Part shown: one piece after another, positions 1-10,675 of the stretch | How positions within the stretch are numbered: the first letter of the stretch is position 1 | Layout of the letters: the number at the start of each line of letters is the position of its first letter | Origin: Amblyomma americanum | Lineage: Eukaryota > Arthropoda > Arachnida > Ixodida > Ixodidae | Direction of reading: 5' to 3' | NCBI RefSeq assembly: GCF_052857255.1 | Contig: NC_135504.1 | Span: 142,378,121-142,442,120 of the forward strand | DNA length: 64,000 nt | Notes under the pieces: generated by a model | What the model was told of the DNA's origin: nothing | Databases searched by the model: none | What the model saw: only the letters and a program-made list of their open reading frames with translations | Position numbers and translations under genes: made by a program

Positions 1-162
1 TGTTGGAGAAACTCCGCGCTGGAGAAACTTCGCGTTGGAGAAACTCCGCGTTGGAGAAACTCCACTTTGGAGAAAGTCCGCGTTAGAGGAAGTCCGCGTT
101 GGAGAAAGTCCGCGTTGGAGAAAATCCGTGTTGTAGAAACTCCGCCTTGGAGAAACTCCGCG

Positions 163-178
163 ACGGACAAACTCCGCG
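163..178 (+). repeat. Monomer class ACGGACAAACTCCGCG (type example)
   Basis: This common variant has GGAC instead of GGAG, and it is almost always flanked on both sides by ATGGAGAAACTCCGCG units. It differs from the canonical dyad because GGAC cannot pair fully with the CTCC that follows. The ATGG-ACGGAC-ATGG trio recurs through the window and is a stable cassette element. Confidence 0.88.
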
Positions 179-226
179 ATGGAGAAACTCCGCGACGGAC
201 AAACTCCGCGATGGAGAAACTCCACG

Positions 227-243
227 TTGGAGAAAAGTCCGCT
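227..243 (+). repeat. 17-base monomer with an extra A (type example)
   Basis: TTGGAGAAAAGTCCGCT has four A residues and is one base longer than normal. It recurs (for example 1,941-1,957 and +2,896) immediately before CTGGAGAAACTCTACG. Such odd-length units explain why several HOR offsets are not multiples of 16. Confidence 0.88.
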
Positions 244-323
244 CTGGAGAAACTCTACGCTGAAGAAACTCCGCGCTGGAGCAACTCCGCGTTGGAGAAA
301 CTCCGCGCTGGAGAAACTCCGTG

Positions 324-339
324 CTGCATAAAATCTGCG
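324..339 (+). repeat. Divergent monomer class CTGCATAAAATCTGCG (type example)
   Basis: This 16-base variant is rich in A and T, with both CpG-flanking positions altered, and lies in a fixed cassette after a CCGTG monomer and before CTGGAGAAACTCCGGG. Sub-variants CTGCACAAAATC (near 16,740) and CTGCATGAAATC (near 22,235) trace particular HOR copies. Spacing between occurrences varies widely, so it does not define a strict second-level period. Confidence 0.9.
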
Positions 340-724
340 CTGGAGAAACTCCGGGCTGGAGAAACTCCGTGCTGGACAAACTCCGCGCTGGAGAAACTCC
401 GGGCTGGAGAAACTCCGCGACGGACAAACTCCGCGATGTAGAAACTCCGCGTTGGAGAAAAGTTCGCTCTGGAGAAACTCTACGCTGGAGAAACTCCGCG
501 CTGGCGAAATTCCGTGCTGCATAAAATCTGCGCTGGAGAAACTCCGGGCTGGAGAAACTCCGCGCTGGAGAAACTCCGTGCTGGACAAACTCCGCGCTGG
601 AGAAACTCCGCGTTGGAGAAACTCCGCGTTGGAGAAAGTCCGCGTTGGAGAAAGTCCGCGATGGAGAAGGTCCGCGTTGGAGAAAGTCCGCGTTGGAGAA
701 AGTCCGCGTTGGAGAAACTCCGCG

Positions 725-740
725 TTGTATAAACTCCGCG
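725..740 (+). repeat. TATAAA-bearing monomer class TTGTATAAACTCCGCG (type example)
   Basis: This variant turns TTGGAGAAAC into TTGTATAAAC and so creates a TATAAA string. Further examples include 1,525-1,540. It occurs once or more in each HOR unit, always in the same cassette next to ACGGACAAACTCCGCG or ATGGAG monomers. It resembles a TATA box only by chance composition; no initiator, unique downstream sequence or gene accompanies it. I treat it as a satellite variant. Confidence 0.88.
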
Positions 741-756
741 CTGGAGAAACTTCGCT

Positions 757-772
757 TTGAAGAAACGGCGCG
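757..772 (+). repeat. Divergent monomer class TTGAAGAAACGGCGCG (type example)
   Basis: This 16-base variant has ACGGCGCG in place of ACTCCGCG, giving a third CpG and a GGCGCG end. It typically follows a TTCGC-ending monomer and appears in every HOR family. A derived sub-variant ends ACGGTTCG (2,673, 5,569, 9,522 and 11,553) and is confined to the left 12 kb, which makes it a marker of that HOR family. Confidence 0.9.
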
Positions 773-804
773 TTGGAGAAACTCCGCGTTAGAGAAACTC
801 CGCG

Positions 805-820
805 CTTGAAACACACCGCG
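805..820 (+). repeat. Divergent monomer class CTTGAAACACACCGCG (type example)
   Basis: This is a 16-base variant that replaces GGAGAAACTC by TGAAACACAC while keeping length and the CCGCG end. It recurs many times, usually followed by CTGG, and often in pairs exactly 176 bases apart (805 and 981; 2,181 and 2,357; 21,337 and 21,513). Because it is so different from the consensus yet shared window-wide, it arose before the HOR duplications and serves as a cassette marker. Confidence 0.92.
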
Positions 821-1009
821 CTGGAGAAACTCCGCGTTGGAGAAAGTCCGCGTCGGAGAAGGTCCGCGTTGGAGAAAGTCCGCGTTGGAGAAAATCCGTG
901 TTGTAGAAACTCCGCCTTGGAGAAACTTCGCGTTGAAGAAACGGCGCGTTGGAGATACTCCGCGTTGGAGAAACTACGCGCTTGAAACACACCGCGCTGG
1001 AGAAACTCC

Positions 1010-3905
1010 GCGTTGCAGAAAGTCCACGTTGGAGAAGGTCCGTGTTGGAGAAAGTCCGCGTTGGAGAAAGTCCGCGTTTGAGAAAGTCCGCGTTGGAGAG
1101 AGTCCGCGATGGAGAAACTCCGCGCTGGAGAAACTCCGCGTTTGAGAAACTCTTAACTGGAGAAATTCCGCGATGGAGACACTCCGCGCTGGAGAAACTC
1201 CGCGCTGGAGAAACTCCGTGTTGGAGAAACTCCGTGTTGGGGAAACTTCGCGTTGGAGAAACTCCGCCTTGGAGAAACTTCGCTTTGAAGGAACGGCGCG
1301 TTGGAGAAACTCCGTGCTGGACAAACTCCGCGCTGGAGAAACTCCGTTTTGGAGAAACTCCGCGCTGGAGAAACTTCGCGTTGGAGAAACTGCGCGTTGG
1401 AGAAACTCCGCGTTGGAGAAACTCCACGTTGGAGAAAGTCCGCGTTTGAGAAAGTCCGCGATGGAGAAGGTCCGCGTTGGAGAAAGTCCGCGTTGGAGAA
1501 AGTCCGCGTTGGATTAACTCCGCGTTGTATAAACTCCGCGCTGGAGAAACTCCGCGATGGAGAAACTCCGCGACAGACAAACTCCGCGATGGAGAAACTC
1601 CGCGCTGGAGAAACTCCGTGTTGGAGAAACTCCGCGCTGGAGAAAATTTGTGTTGTAGAAACTCCGCCTTGGAGAAACTTCGCGTTGAAGAAACGGCGCG
1701 TTGGAGATACTCCGCGTTGGAGAAACTACGCGCTTGAAACACACCGCACTGGAGAAACTCCGCGTTGGAGAAAGTCCGCGTTGGAGAAGGTCCGCGTTGG
1801 AGAAAGTCCGCGTTGGAGAAAGTCCGCGTTGAAGAAAGTCCGAGTTGGAGAAAGTCCGCGCTGGAGAAACTCTGCGTTGTATAAACTCCGCGCTGGAGAA
1901 ACTCCGCGACGGACCAACTCCGCGATGGAGAAACTCCGCGTTGGAGAAAAGTCCGCTCTGGAGAAACTCTACGCTGAAGAAACTCCGCGCTGGAGCAACT
2001 CCGCGTTGGAGAAACTCCGCGCTGGAGAAACTCCGTGCTGCATAAAATCTGCGCTGGAGAAACTCCGGGCTGGAGAACTCCGCGCTGGAGAAACTCCGTG
2101 CTGGACAAAGTCCGCGCTGGAGAAACTCCGCGCTGGAGAAACTCCGCGCTGGAGAAACTCCGCGTTGGAGAAACTCCGCGCTTGAAACACACCGCGCTGG
2201 AGAAACTCCGCGTTGGAGAAAGTCCGCGTCGGAGAAGGTCCGCGTTGGAGAAACTCCACGTTGGAGAAACTCCGTGTTGTAGAAACTCCGCTTTGGAGAA
2301 ACTTCGCGTTGAAGAAACGGCGCGTTGGAGATTCTCCGCGTTGGAGAAACTCCGCACTTGAAACACACCGCGCTGGAGAAACTCCGCGTTGGAGAAAGTC
2401 CGCGTTGGAGAAGGTCCGCGTTGGAGAAAGTCCGCGTTGGAGAAACTCCGCGTTGAAGAAAGTGCGCGTTGGAGAAAGTCCGCACTGGAGAAACTCCGCG
2501 TTGTATAAACTCCGCGATGAAGAAAGTCCGCGACGGACAAACTCCGCGCTGGAGAAACTCCGCGTTGGAGAAAGTCCGCGTCGGAGAAGGTCCGCGTTGG
2601 AGAAAGTCCGCGTTGGAGAAAATCCGTGTTGTAGAAACTCCGCCTTGGAGAAACTTCGCGTTGAAGAAACGGTTCGTTGGAGATACTCCGCGTTGCAGAA
2701 ACTACGCGCTTGAAACACGCCGCGCTGGATAAAGTCCGCGTTGGAGAAAGTCCGCGTTGGAGAAACTCCGCGTTGAAGAAAGTCCGCGTTGGAGAAAGTC
2801 CGCGCTGGAGAAACTCCGTGTTGGAGAAACTCCGCGCTGGAGAAACTCCGCGTTGGAGAAAGTCCACGTTGGAGAAGGTCCGTGTTGGAGAAAGTCCGCG
2901 TTGGAGAAAGTCCGCGTTTGAGAAAGTCCGCGTTGGAGAGAGTCCGCGATGGAGAAACTCCGCGCTGGAGAAACTCCGCGTTTGAGAAACTCTGAACTGG
3001 AGAAACTCCGCGATGGAGACACTCCGCGCTGGAGAAACTCCGCGCTGGAGAAACTCCGTGTTGGAGAAACTCCGTGTTGGAGAAACATCGCGTTGGAGAA
3101 ACTCCGCCTTGGAGAAACTTCGCTTTGAAGGAACGGCGCGTTGGAGAAACTCCGTGCTGGACAAACTCCGCGCTGGAGAAATTCCGTGTTGGAGAAACTC
3201 CGCGCTGGAGAAACTTCGCGTTGGAGAAACTGCGCGTTGGAGAAACTCCGCGTTGGAGAAAGTCCGCGATGGAGAAGGTCCGCGTTGGAGAAAGTCCGCG
3301 TTGGAGAAAGTCCGCGTTGGATTACTCCGCGTTGTATAAACTCCGCGCTGGAGAAACTCCGCGATGGAGAAACTCCGCGACGGACAAACTCCGCGATGGA
3401 GAAACTCCGCGCTGGAGAAACTCCGTGTTGGAGAAACTCCGCGCTGGAGAAAATTCGTGTTGTAGAAACTCCGCCTTGGAGAAACTTCGCGTTGAAGAAA
3501 CGGCGCGTTGGAGATACTCCGCGTTGGAGAAACTACGCGCTTGAAACACACCGCGCTGGAGAAACTCCGCGTTGGAGAAAGTCCGCGTTGGAGAAGGTCC
3601 GCGTTGGAGAAAGTCCGCGTTGGAGAAAGTCCGCGTTGAAGAAAGTCCGAGTTGGAGAAAGTCCGCGCTGGAGAAAGTCCGCGTTGAAGAAAGTCCGAGT
3701 TGGAGAAACTCCGCGCTGGAGAAACTCCGCGATGGAGAAACTCCGCGACGGACAAACTCCGCGATGGAGAAACTCCGCGTTGGAGAAAAGTCCGCTCTGG
3801 AGAAACTCTACGCTGAAGAAACTCCGCGCTGGAGCAACTCCGTGCTGGACAAACTCCGCGCTGGAGAAACTCCGTGTTGGAGAAACTCCGCGCTGGAGAA
3901 ACTCC
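1010..3905 (+). repeat. 2.9-kb higher-order repeat, copy A1
   Basis: This is the first of two full tandem copies of a 2,896-base unit, which is exactly 181 monomers. Diagnostic variants recur at +2,896: the ATGGAGACACTCC monomer near 1,173 returns near 4,069, the TTCGTTGGA variant at 2,673 returns at 5,569, and the 15-base monomer at 2,070-2,084 returns at 4,966-4,980. A few substitutions separate A1 from A2, for example CTTAAC near 1,150 against CTGAAC near 4,047. The left edge is placed where upstream variant order stops matching, near 1,010 against 3,906. An exact multiple of 16 means the copies carry balanced 15- and 17-base monomers. No gene lies within it. Confidence 0.9.
2070..2084 (+). 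repeat. 15-base monomer lacking one A (type example)
   Basis: CTGGAGAACTCCGCG is one base short of the usual unit. It lies about 130 bases after the 17-base unit at 1,941-1,957, so the two cancel and the 16-base register is restored. The pair is repeated at 4,837-4,853 and 4,966-4,980 and in later cassettes, although other cassettes carry the 17-mer alone. Confidence 0.88.
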
Positions 3906-6801
3906 GCGTTGGAGAAAGTCCACGTTGGAGAAGGTCCGTGTTGGAGAAAGTCCGCGTTGGAGAAAGTCCGCGTTTGAGAAAGTCCGCGTTGGAGAGAGTC
4001 CGCGATGGAGAAACTCCGCGCTGGAGAAACTACGCGTTTGAGAAACTCTGAACTGGAGAAACTCCGCGATGGAGACACTCCGCGCTGGAGAAACTCCGCG
4101 CTGGAGAAACTCCGTGTTGGAGAAACTCCGTGTTGGGGAAACTTCGCGTTGGAGAAACTCCGCCTTGGAGAAACTTCGCTTTGAAGGAACGGCGCGTTGG
4201 AGAAACTCCGTGCTGGACAAACTCCGCGCTGGAGAAACTCCGTTTTGGAGAAACTCCGCGCTGGAGAAACTTCGCGTTGGAGAAACTGCGCGTTGGAGAA
4301 ACTCCGCGTTGGAGAAACTCCACGTTGGAGAAAGTCCGCGTTTGAGAAAGTCCGCGATGGAGAAGGTCCGCGTTGGAGAAAGTCCGCGTTGGAGAAAGTC
4401 CGCGTTGGATTAACTCCGCGTTGTATAAACTCCGCGCTGGAGAAACTCCGCGATGGAGAAACTCCGCGACAGACAAACTCCGCGATGGAGAAACTCCGCG
4501 CTGGAGAAACTCCGTGTTGGAGAAACTCCGCGCTGGAGAAAATTTGTGTTGTAGAAACTCCGCCTTGGAGAAACTTCGCGTTGAAGAAACGGCGCGTTGG
4601 AGATACTCCGCGTTGGAGAAACTACGCGCTTGAAACACACCGCACTGGAGAAACTCCGCGTTGGAGAAAGTCCGCGTTGGAGAAGGTCCGCGTTGGAGAA
4701 AGTCCGCGTTGGAGAAAGTCCGCGTTGAAGAAAGTCCGAGTTGGAGAAAGTCCGCGCTGGAGAAACTCTGCGTTGTATAAACTCCGCGCTGGAGAAACTC
4801 CGCGACGGACCAACTCCGCGATGGAGAAACTCCGCGTTGGAGAAAAGTCCGCTCTGGAGAAACTCTACGCTGAAGAAACTCCGCGCTGGAGCAACTCCGC
4901 GTTGGAGAAACTCCGCGCTGGAGAAACTCCGTGCTGCATAAAATCTGCGCTGGAGAAACTCCGGGCTGGAGAACTCCGCGCTGGAGAAACTCCGTGCTGG
5001 ACAAAGTCCGCGCTGGAGAAACTCCGCGCTGGAGAAACTCCGCGCTGGAGAAACTCCGCGTTGGAGAAACTCCGCGCTTGAAACACACCGCGCTGGAGAA
5101 ACTCCGCGTTGGAGAAAGTCCGCGTCGGAGAAGGTCCGCGTTGGAGAAACTCCACGTTGGAGAAACTCCGTGTTGTAGAAACTCCGCTTTGGAGAAACTT
5201 CGCGTTGAAGAAACGGCGCGTTGGAGATTCTCCGCGTTGGAGAAACTCCGCACTTGAAACACACCGCGCTGGAGAAACTCCGCGTTGGAGAAAGTCCGCG
5301 TTGGAGAAGGTCCGCGTTGGAGAAAGTCCGCGTTGGAGAAACTCCGCGTTGAAGAAAGTGCGCGTTGGAGAAAGTCCGCACTGGAGAAACTCCGCGTTGT
5401 ATAAACTCCGCGATGAAGAAAGTCCGCGACGGACAAACTCCGCGCTGGAGAAACTCCGCGTTGGAGAAAGTCCGCGTCGGAGAAGGTCCGCGTTGGAGAA
5501 AGTCCGCGTTGGAGAAAATCCGTGTTGTAGAAACTCCGCCTTGGAGAAACTTCGCGTTGAAGAAACGGTTCGTTGGAGATACTCCGCGTTGCAGAAACTA
5601 CGCGCTTGAAACACGCCGCGCTGGATAAAGTCCGCGTTGGAGAAAGTCCGCGTTGGAGAAACTCCGCGTTGAAGAAAGTCCGCGTTGGAGAAAGTCCGCG
5701 CTGGAGAAACTCCGTGTTGGAGAAACTCCGCGCTGGAGAAACTCCGCGTTGGAGAAAGTCCACGTTGGAGAAGGTCCGTGTTGGAGAAAGTCCGCGTTGG
5801 AGAAAGTCCGCGTTTGAGAAAGTCCGCGTTGGAGAGAGTCCGCGATGGAGAAACTCCGCGCTGGAGAAACTCCGCGTTTGAGAAACTCTGAACTGGAGAA
5901 ACTCCGCGATGGAGACACTCCGCGCTGGAGAAACTCCGCGCTGGAGAAACTCCGTGTTGGAGAAACTCCGTGTTGGAGAAACATCGCGTTGGAGAAACTC
6001 CGCCTTGGAGAAACTTCGCTTTGAAGGAACGGCGCGTTGGAGAAACTCCGTGCTGGACAAACTCCGCGCTGGAGAAATTCCGTGTTGGAGAAACTCCGCG
6101 CTGGAGAAACTTCGCGTTGGAGAAACTGCGCGTTGGAGAAACTCCGCGTTGGAGAAAGTCCGCGATGGAGAAGGTCCGCGTTGGAGAAAGTCCGCGTTGG
6201 AGAAAGTCCGCGTTGGATTACTCCGCGTTGTATAAACTCCGCGCTGGAGAAACTCCGCGATGGAGAAACTCCGCGACGGACAAACTCCGCGATGGAGAAA
6301 CTCCGCGCTGGAGAAACTCCGTGTTGGAGAAACTCCGCGCTGGAGAAAATTCGTGTTGTAGAAACTCCGCCTTGGAGAAACTTCGCGTTGAAGAAACGGC
6401 GCGTTGGAGATACTCCGCGTTGGAGAAACTACGCGCTTGAAACACACCGCGCTGGAGAAACTCCGCGTTGGAGAAAGTCCGCGTTGGAGAAGGTCCGCGT
6501 TGGAGAAAGTCCGCGTTGGAGAAAGTCCGCGTTGAAGAAAGTCCGAGTTGGAGAAAGTCCGCGCTGGAGAAAGTCCGCGTTGAAGAAAGTCCGAGTTGGA
6601 GAAACTCCGCGCTGGAGAAACTCCGCGATGGAGAAACTCCGCGACGGACAAACTCCGCGATGGAGAAACTCCGCGTTGGAGAAAAGTCCGCTCTGGAGAA
6701 ACTCTACGCTGAAGAAACTCCGCGCTGGAGCAACTCCGTGCTGGACAAACTCCGCGCTGGAGAAACTCCGTGTTGGAGAAACTCCGCGCTGGAGAAACTC
6801 C
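3906..6801 (+). repeat. 2.9-kb higher-order repeat, copy A2
   Basis: This second full copy of the 181-monomer unit directly abuts A1, with the same offset of 2,896 bases held along the whole length. It contains the same landmarks in the same order: ATGGAGACACTCC, CGCCTTGGAG, GAAGGAACGG, a ACAGACAAACTCC monomer, a TTGTATAAACTCCGCG monomer, the AAAAG 17-mer, CTGCATAAAATCTGCG, the 15-mer, TTCGTTGGA, and the CGAGTTGG-type monomers near 6,541-6,600. Near-identity to A1 points to recent homogenisation or duplication by unequal exchange. Confidence 0.9.
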
Positions 6802-7935
6802 GCGTTGGAGAAAGTCCACGTTGGAGAAGGTCCGTGTTGGAGAAAGTCCGCGTTGGAGAAAGTCCGCGTTTGAGAAAGTCCGCGTTGGAGAGAGTCCGCG
6901 ATGGAGAAACTCCGCGCTGGAGAAACTACGCGTTTGAGAAACTCTGAACTGGAGAAACTCCGCGATGGAGACACTCCGCGCTGGAGAAACTCCGCGCTGG
7001 AGAAACTCCGTGTTGGAGAAACTCCGTGTTGGGGAAACTTCGCGTTGGAGAAACTCCGCCTTGGAGAAACTTCGCTTTGAAGGAACGGCGCGTTGGAGAA
7101 ACTCCGTGCTGGACAAACTCCGCGCTGGAGAAACTCCGTTTTGGAGAAACTCCGCGCTGGAGAAACTTCGCGTTGGAGAAACTGCGCGTTGGAGAAACTC
7201 CGCGTTGGAGAAACTCCACGTTGGAGAAAGTCCGCGTTGGAGAAAGTCCGCGATGGAGAAGGTCCGCGTTGGAGAAAGTCCGCGTTGGAGAAAGTCCGCG
7301 TTGGATTAACTCCGCGTTGTATAAACTCCGCGCTGGAGAAACTCCGCGATGGAGAAACTCCGCGACAGACAAACTCCGCGATGGAGAAACTCCGCGCTGG
7401 AGAAACTCCGTGTTGGAGAAACTCCGCGCTGGAGAAAATTTGTGTTGTAGAAACTCCGCCTTGGAGAAACTTCGCGTTGAAGAAACGGCGCGTTGGAGAT
7501 ACTCCGCGTTGGAGAAACTACGCGCTTGAAACACACCGCACTGGAGAAACTCCGCGTTGGAGAAAGTCCGCGTTGGAGAAGGTCCGCGTTGGAGAAAGTC
7601 CGCGTTGGAGAAAGTCCGCGTTGAAGAAAGTCCGAGTTGGAGAAAGTCCGCGCTGGAGAAACTCTGCGTTGTATAAACTCCGCGCTGGAGAAACTCCGCG
7701 ATGGAGAAACTCCGCGACGGACAAACTCCGCGATGGAGAAACTCCGCGTTGGAGAAAAGTCCGCTCTGGAGAAACTCTACGCTGAAGAAACTCCGCGCTG
7801 GAGCAACTCCGCGTTGGAGAAACTCCGCACTGGAGAAACTCCGTGCTGCATAAAATCTGCGCTGGAGAAACCCCGGGCTGGAGAACTCCGCGCTGGAGAA
7901 ACTCCGTGCTGGACAAACTCCGCGCTGGAGAAACT
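6802..7935 (+). repeat. 2.9-kb higher-order repeat, partial copy A3
   Basis: The third copy of the HOR begins in register at +2,896 from A2 (4,069 to 6,965; 4,197 to 7,093). One substitution is visible early: CGTTTGAG near 4,341 reads CGTTGGAG near 7,237. Around 7,700 one extra monomer is present, moving the offset to 2,912 (4,931 corresponds to 7,843), and ACCAACTCC reads ACAAACTCC. The match breaks down shortly after about 7,930, so this copy is truncated after roughly 1.1 kb and passes into a rearranged block. Confidence 0.82.
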
Positions 7936-8774
7936 CCGTGTTGGAGAAACTCCGCGCTGGAGAAACTCCGTGTTGGAGAAACTCCGCGCTGGAGAAACTT
8001 CGCGTTGGAGAAACTGCGCGTTGGAGAAACTTCTCGCTTGAAACACACCGCGCTGAAGAAACTCCGCGTTGGAGAAAGTCCGCGTCGGAGAAGGTCCGCG
8101 TTGGAGAAAGTCCGCGTTGGAGAAAATCCGTGTTGTAGAAACTCCGCCTTGGAGAAACTCCGCGACGGACAAACTCCGCGATGGAGAAACTCCGCGCTGG
8201 AGAAACTCCGCGCTGGAGAAACTCCGCGCTGGAGAAACTCCGCGCTGGAGAAACTCCGCGATGGAGAAACTCCGCGACGGACAAACTCCGCGATGGAGAA
8301 ACTCCACGTTGGAGAAAAGTCCGCTCTGGAGAAACTCTACGCTGAAGAAACTCCGCGCTGGAGCAACTCCGCGTTGGAGAAACTCCGCGCTGGAGAAACT
8401 CCGTGCTGGACAAACTCCGCGCTGGAGAAACTCTGTGTTGGAGAAACTCCGCGCTGGAGAAACTCCGCGTTGGAGAAAGTCCACGTTGGAGAAGGTCCGT
8501 GTTGGAGAAAGTCCGCGTTGGAGAAAGTCCGCGTTTGAGAAAGTCCGCGTTGGAGAGAGTCCGCGATGGAGAAACTCCGCGCTGGAGAAACTCCGCGTTT
8601 GAGAAACTCTGAACTGGAGAAACTCCGCGATGGAGACACTCCGCGCTGGAGAAACTCCGTGTTGGAGAAACTCCGTGTTGGAGAAACTCCGTGTTGGAGA
8701 AACTTCGCGTTGGAGAAACTCCGCCTTGGAGAAACTTCGCTTTGAAGGAACGGCGCGTTGGAGAAACTGCGCGT

Positions 8775-9568
8775 TGGAGAAACTCCGCGTTGGAGAAAAG
8801 TCCGCTCTGGAGAAACTCTACGCTGAAGAAACTCCGCGCTGGAGCAACTCCGCGTTGGAGAAACTCCGCGCTGGAGAAATTCCGTGCTGCATAAAATCTG
8901 CGCTGGAGAAACTCCGGGCTGGAGAACTCCGCGCTGGAGAAACTCCGTGCTGGACAAAGTCCGCGCTGGAGAAACTCCGTGTTGGAGAAACGCCGCGCTG
9001 GAGAAACTCCGCGTTGGAGAAACTCCGCGCTTGAAACACACCGCGCTGGAGAAACTCCGCGTTGGAGAAAGTCCGCGTCGGAGAAGGTCCGCGTTGGAGA
9101 AACTCCACGTTGGAGAAACTCCGTGTTGTAGAAACTCCGCTTTGGAGAAACTTCGCGTTGAAGAAACGGCGCGTTGGAGTTTCTCCGCGTTGGAGAAACT
9201 CCGCACTTGAAACACACCGCGCTGGAGAAACTCCGCGTTGGAGAAAGTCCGCGTTGGAGAAGGTCCGCGTTGGAGAAAGTCCGCGTTGGAGAAACTCCGC
9301 GTTGAAGAAAGTGCGCGTTGGAGAAAGTCCGCACTGGAGAAACTCCGCGTTGTATAAACTCCGCGATGAAGAAAGTCCGCGACGGACAAACTCCGCGCTG
9401 GAGAAACTCCGCGTTGGAGAAAGTCCGCGTCGGAGAAGGTCCGCGTTGGAGAAAGTCCGCGTTGGAGAAAATCCGTGTTGTAGAAACTCCGCCTTGGAGA
9501 AACTTCGCGTTGAAGAAACGGTTCGTTGGAGATACTCCGCGTTGCAGAAACTACGCGCTTGAAACACG
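8775..9568 (+). repeat. Block duplicated from the 4.82-5.62 kb segment
   Basis: About 790 bases match 4,822-5,615 at a constant offset of 3,953. The shared series includes the AAAAG 17-mer, CTGCATAAAATCTGCG, the 15-mer, the paired CTTGAAACACACCGCG monomers 176 apart, and the TTCGTTGGA variant (5,569 to 9,522). A few substitutions occur, for example GAGTTTCTCC near 9,178 in place of GAGATTCTCC. Downstream the copies diverge at once, CTGGATAAAG near 5,623 against CTGGAGAAAC here. Confidence 0.85.
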
Positions 9569-9659
9569 CCGCGCTGGAGAAACTCCGCGTTGGAGAAAGT
9601 CCGCGTTGGAGAAGGTCCGCGTTGGAGAAACTCCGCGTTGAAGAAAGTCCGCGTTGGAG

Positions 9660-10675
9660 AAAGTCCACGTTGGAGAAGGTCCGTGTTGTAGAAAGTCCGC
9701 GTTGGAGAAAGTCCGCGTTTGAGAAAGTCCGCGTTGGAGAGAGTCCGCGATCGAGAAACTCCGCGCTGGAGAAACTCCGCGTTTGAGAAACTCTGAACTG
9801 GAGAAGCTCCGCGATGGAGACACTCCGCGCTGGAGAAACTCCGCGCTGGAGAAACTCCGTGTTGGAGAAACTCCGTGTTGGAGAAACTTCGCGTTGGAGA
9901 AACTCGGCCTTGGAGAAACTTCGCTTTGAAGGAACGGCGCGTTGGAGAAACTGCGCGTTGGAGAAACTCCGCGTTGGAGAAACTCCACGTTGGATAAAGT
10001 CCGCGTTGGAGAAAGTCCGCGATGGAGAAGGTCCGCGTTGGAGAAAGTCCGCGTTGGATTACTCCGCGTTGTATAAACTCCGCGCTGGAGAAACTCCGCG
10101 ATGAAGAAACTCCGCGACGGACAAACTCTGCGATGGAGAAACTCCGCGCTGGAGAAACTCCGTGTTGGAGAAACTCCGCGCTGGAGAAAATCCGTGTTGT
10201 AGAAACTCCGCCTTGGAGAAACTTCGCGTTGAAGAAACGGCGCGTTGGAGATACTCCGCGTTGGAGAAACTACGCGCTTGAAACACACCGCGCTGGAGAA
10301 ACTCCGCGTTGGAGAAAGTCCGCGTTGGAGAAGGTCCGCGTTGGAGAAAGTCCGCGTTGGAGAAAGTCCGCGTTGAAGAAAGTCCGAGTTGGAGAAAGTC
10401 CGCGCTGGAGAAAGTCCGCGTTGAAGAAAGTCCGAGTTGGAGAAACTCCGCGCTGGAGAAACTCCGCGATGGAGAAACTCCGCGACGGACAAACTCCGCG
10501 ATTGAGAAACTCCGCGTTGGAGAAAAGTCCGCTCTGGAGAAACTCTACGCTGAAGAAACTCCGCGCTGGAGCAACTCCGTGCTGGACAAACTCCGCGCTG
10601 GAGAAACTCCGTGTTGGAGAAACTCCGCGCTGGAGAAACTCCGCGTTGGAGAAAGTCCACGTTGGAGAAGGTCCG
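9660..10675 (+). repeat. Block duplicated from the 5.76-6.83 kb segment with a 64-bp deletion
   Basis: The left part matches A2 at an offset of 3,905 (5,909 to 9,814) and the right part at 3,841 (6,218 to 10,059 and 6,468 to 10,309), so this copy has lost exactly 64 bases, four monomers. The duplicated CGAGTTGG monomers around 10,386-10,440 identify the segment. Loss of an exact monomer multiple indicates slippage or unequal exchange in register. Confidence 0.82.

Larger units (their letters stand above)
1..1009 (+). repeat. Left-edge satellite segment, upstream of the first 2.9-kb HOR
   Basis: This stretch is ordinary satellite, starting mid-array at the window edge. It holds two CTGCATAAAATCTGCG monomers (324-339 and again near 517), a 17-base monomer with AAAAG at 227-243, and a TATAAA-bearing monomer at 725-740. 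Two CTTGAAACACACCGCG monomers lie at 805-820 and 981-996, exactly 176 bases (11 monomers) apart, a spacing that recurs throughout the window. Its order of variants stops matching the 2,896-base HOR copies at about position 1,010, so it belongs to an adjacent, differently arranged block. No gene is visible. Confidence 0.85.
789..4220 (-). other. Longest open frame (1,143 codons), judged spurious
   Basis: The - strand is open here for 1,143 codons, reading degenerate copies of the 16-residue unit RGVSPTRSFSNAEFLQ. Comparable frames lie at 4,030-7,116, 38,377-41,457 and 60,604-63,846 on the same strand, and shorter ones in every + frame reading LEKLRVGETPRWRNSA. They overlap each other on both strands and cut across HOR boundaries. 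They lack any non-repetitive domain, signal or conserved start. One-base monomer indels change the phase without stopping translation because every phase is open. I read this as stop-free satellite and not a gene. Transcript or peptide evidence would be needed to change that. Confidence 0.9.

Noticed and set aside
725..740. A true TATA-box promoter
   Set aside because: TATAAA is one substitution cluster away from the monomer, recurs in the same cassette throughout the array, and has no unique transcribed sequence beside it.
1301..2185. + strand repeat proteins with the LEKLRVGETPRWRNSA unit
   Set aside because: Same cause as on the - strand. These frames overlap - strand frames of equal quality and contain one-base monomer indels tolerated only because every phase is open.
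2673..2689. A CENP-B box beginning TTCGTTGGA
   Set aside because: The established core needs CGGG after the A plus two bases; here the bases are TACT, so three of four essential positions fail. Other TTCG strings in the array also fail.
789..4220. A gene for a 1,143-residue Ser/Arg-rich repeat protein on the - strand
   Set aside because: The frame is open because the monomer lacks stops in all six frames. Overlapping frames exist on both strands, the period is not a multiple of three, and no non-repetitive domain or defined start is present.
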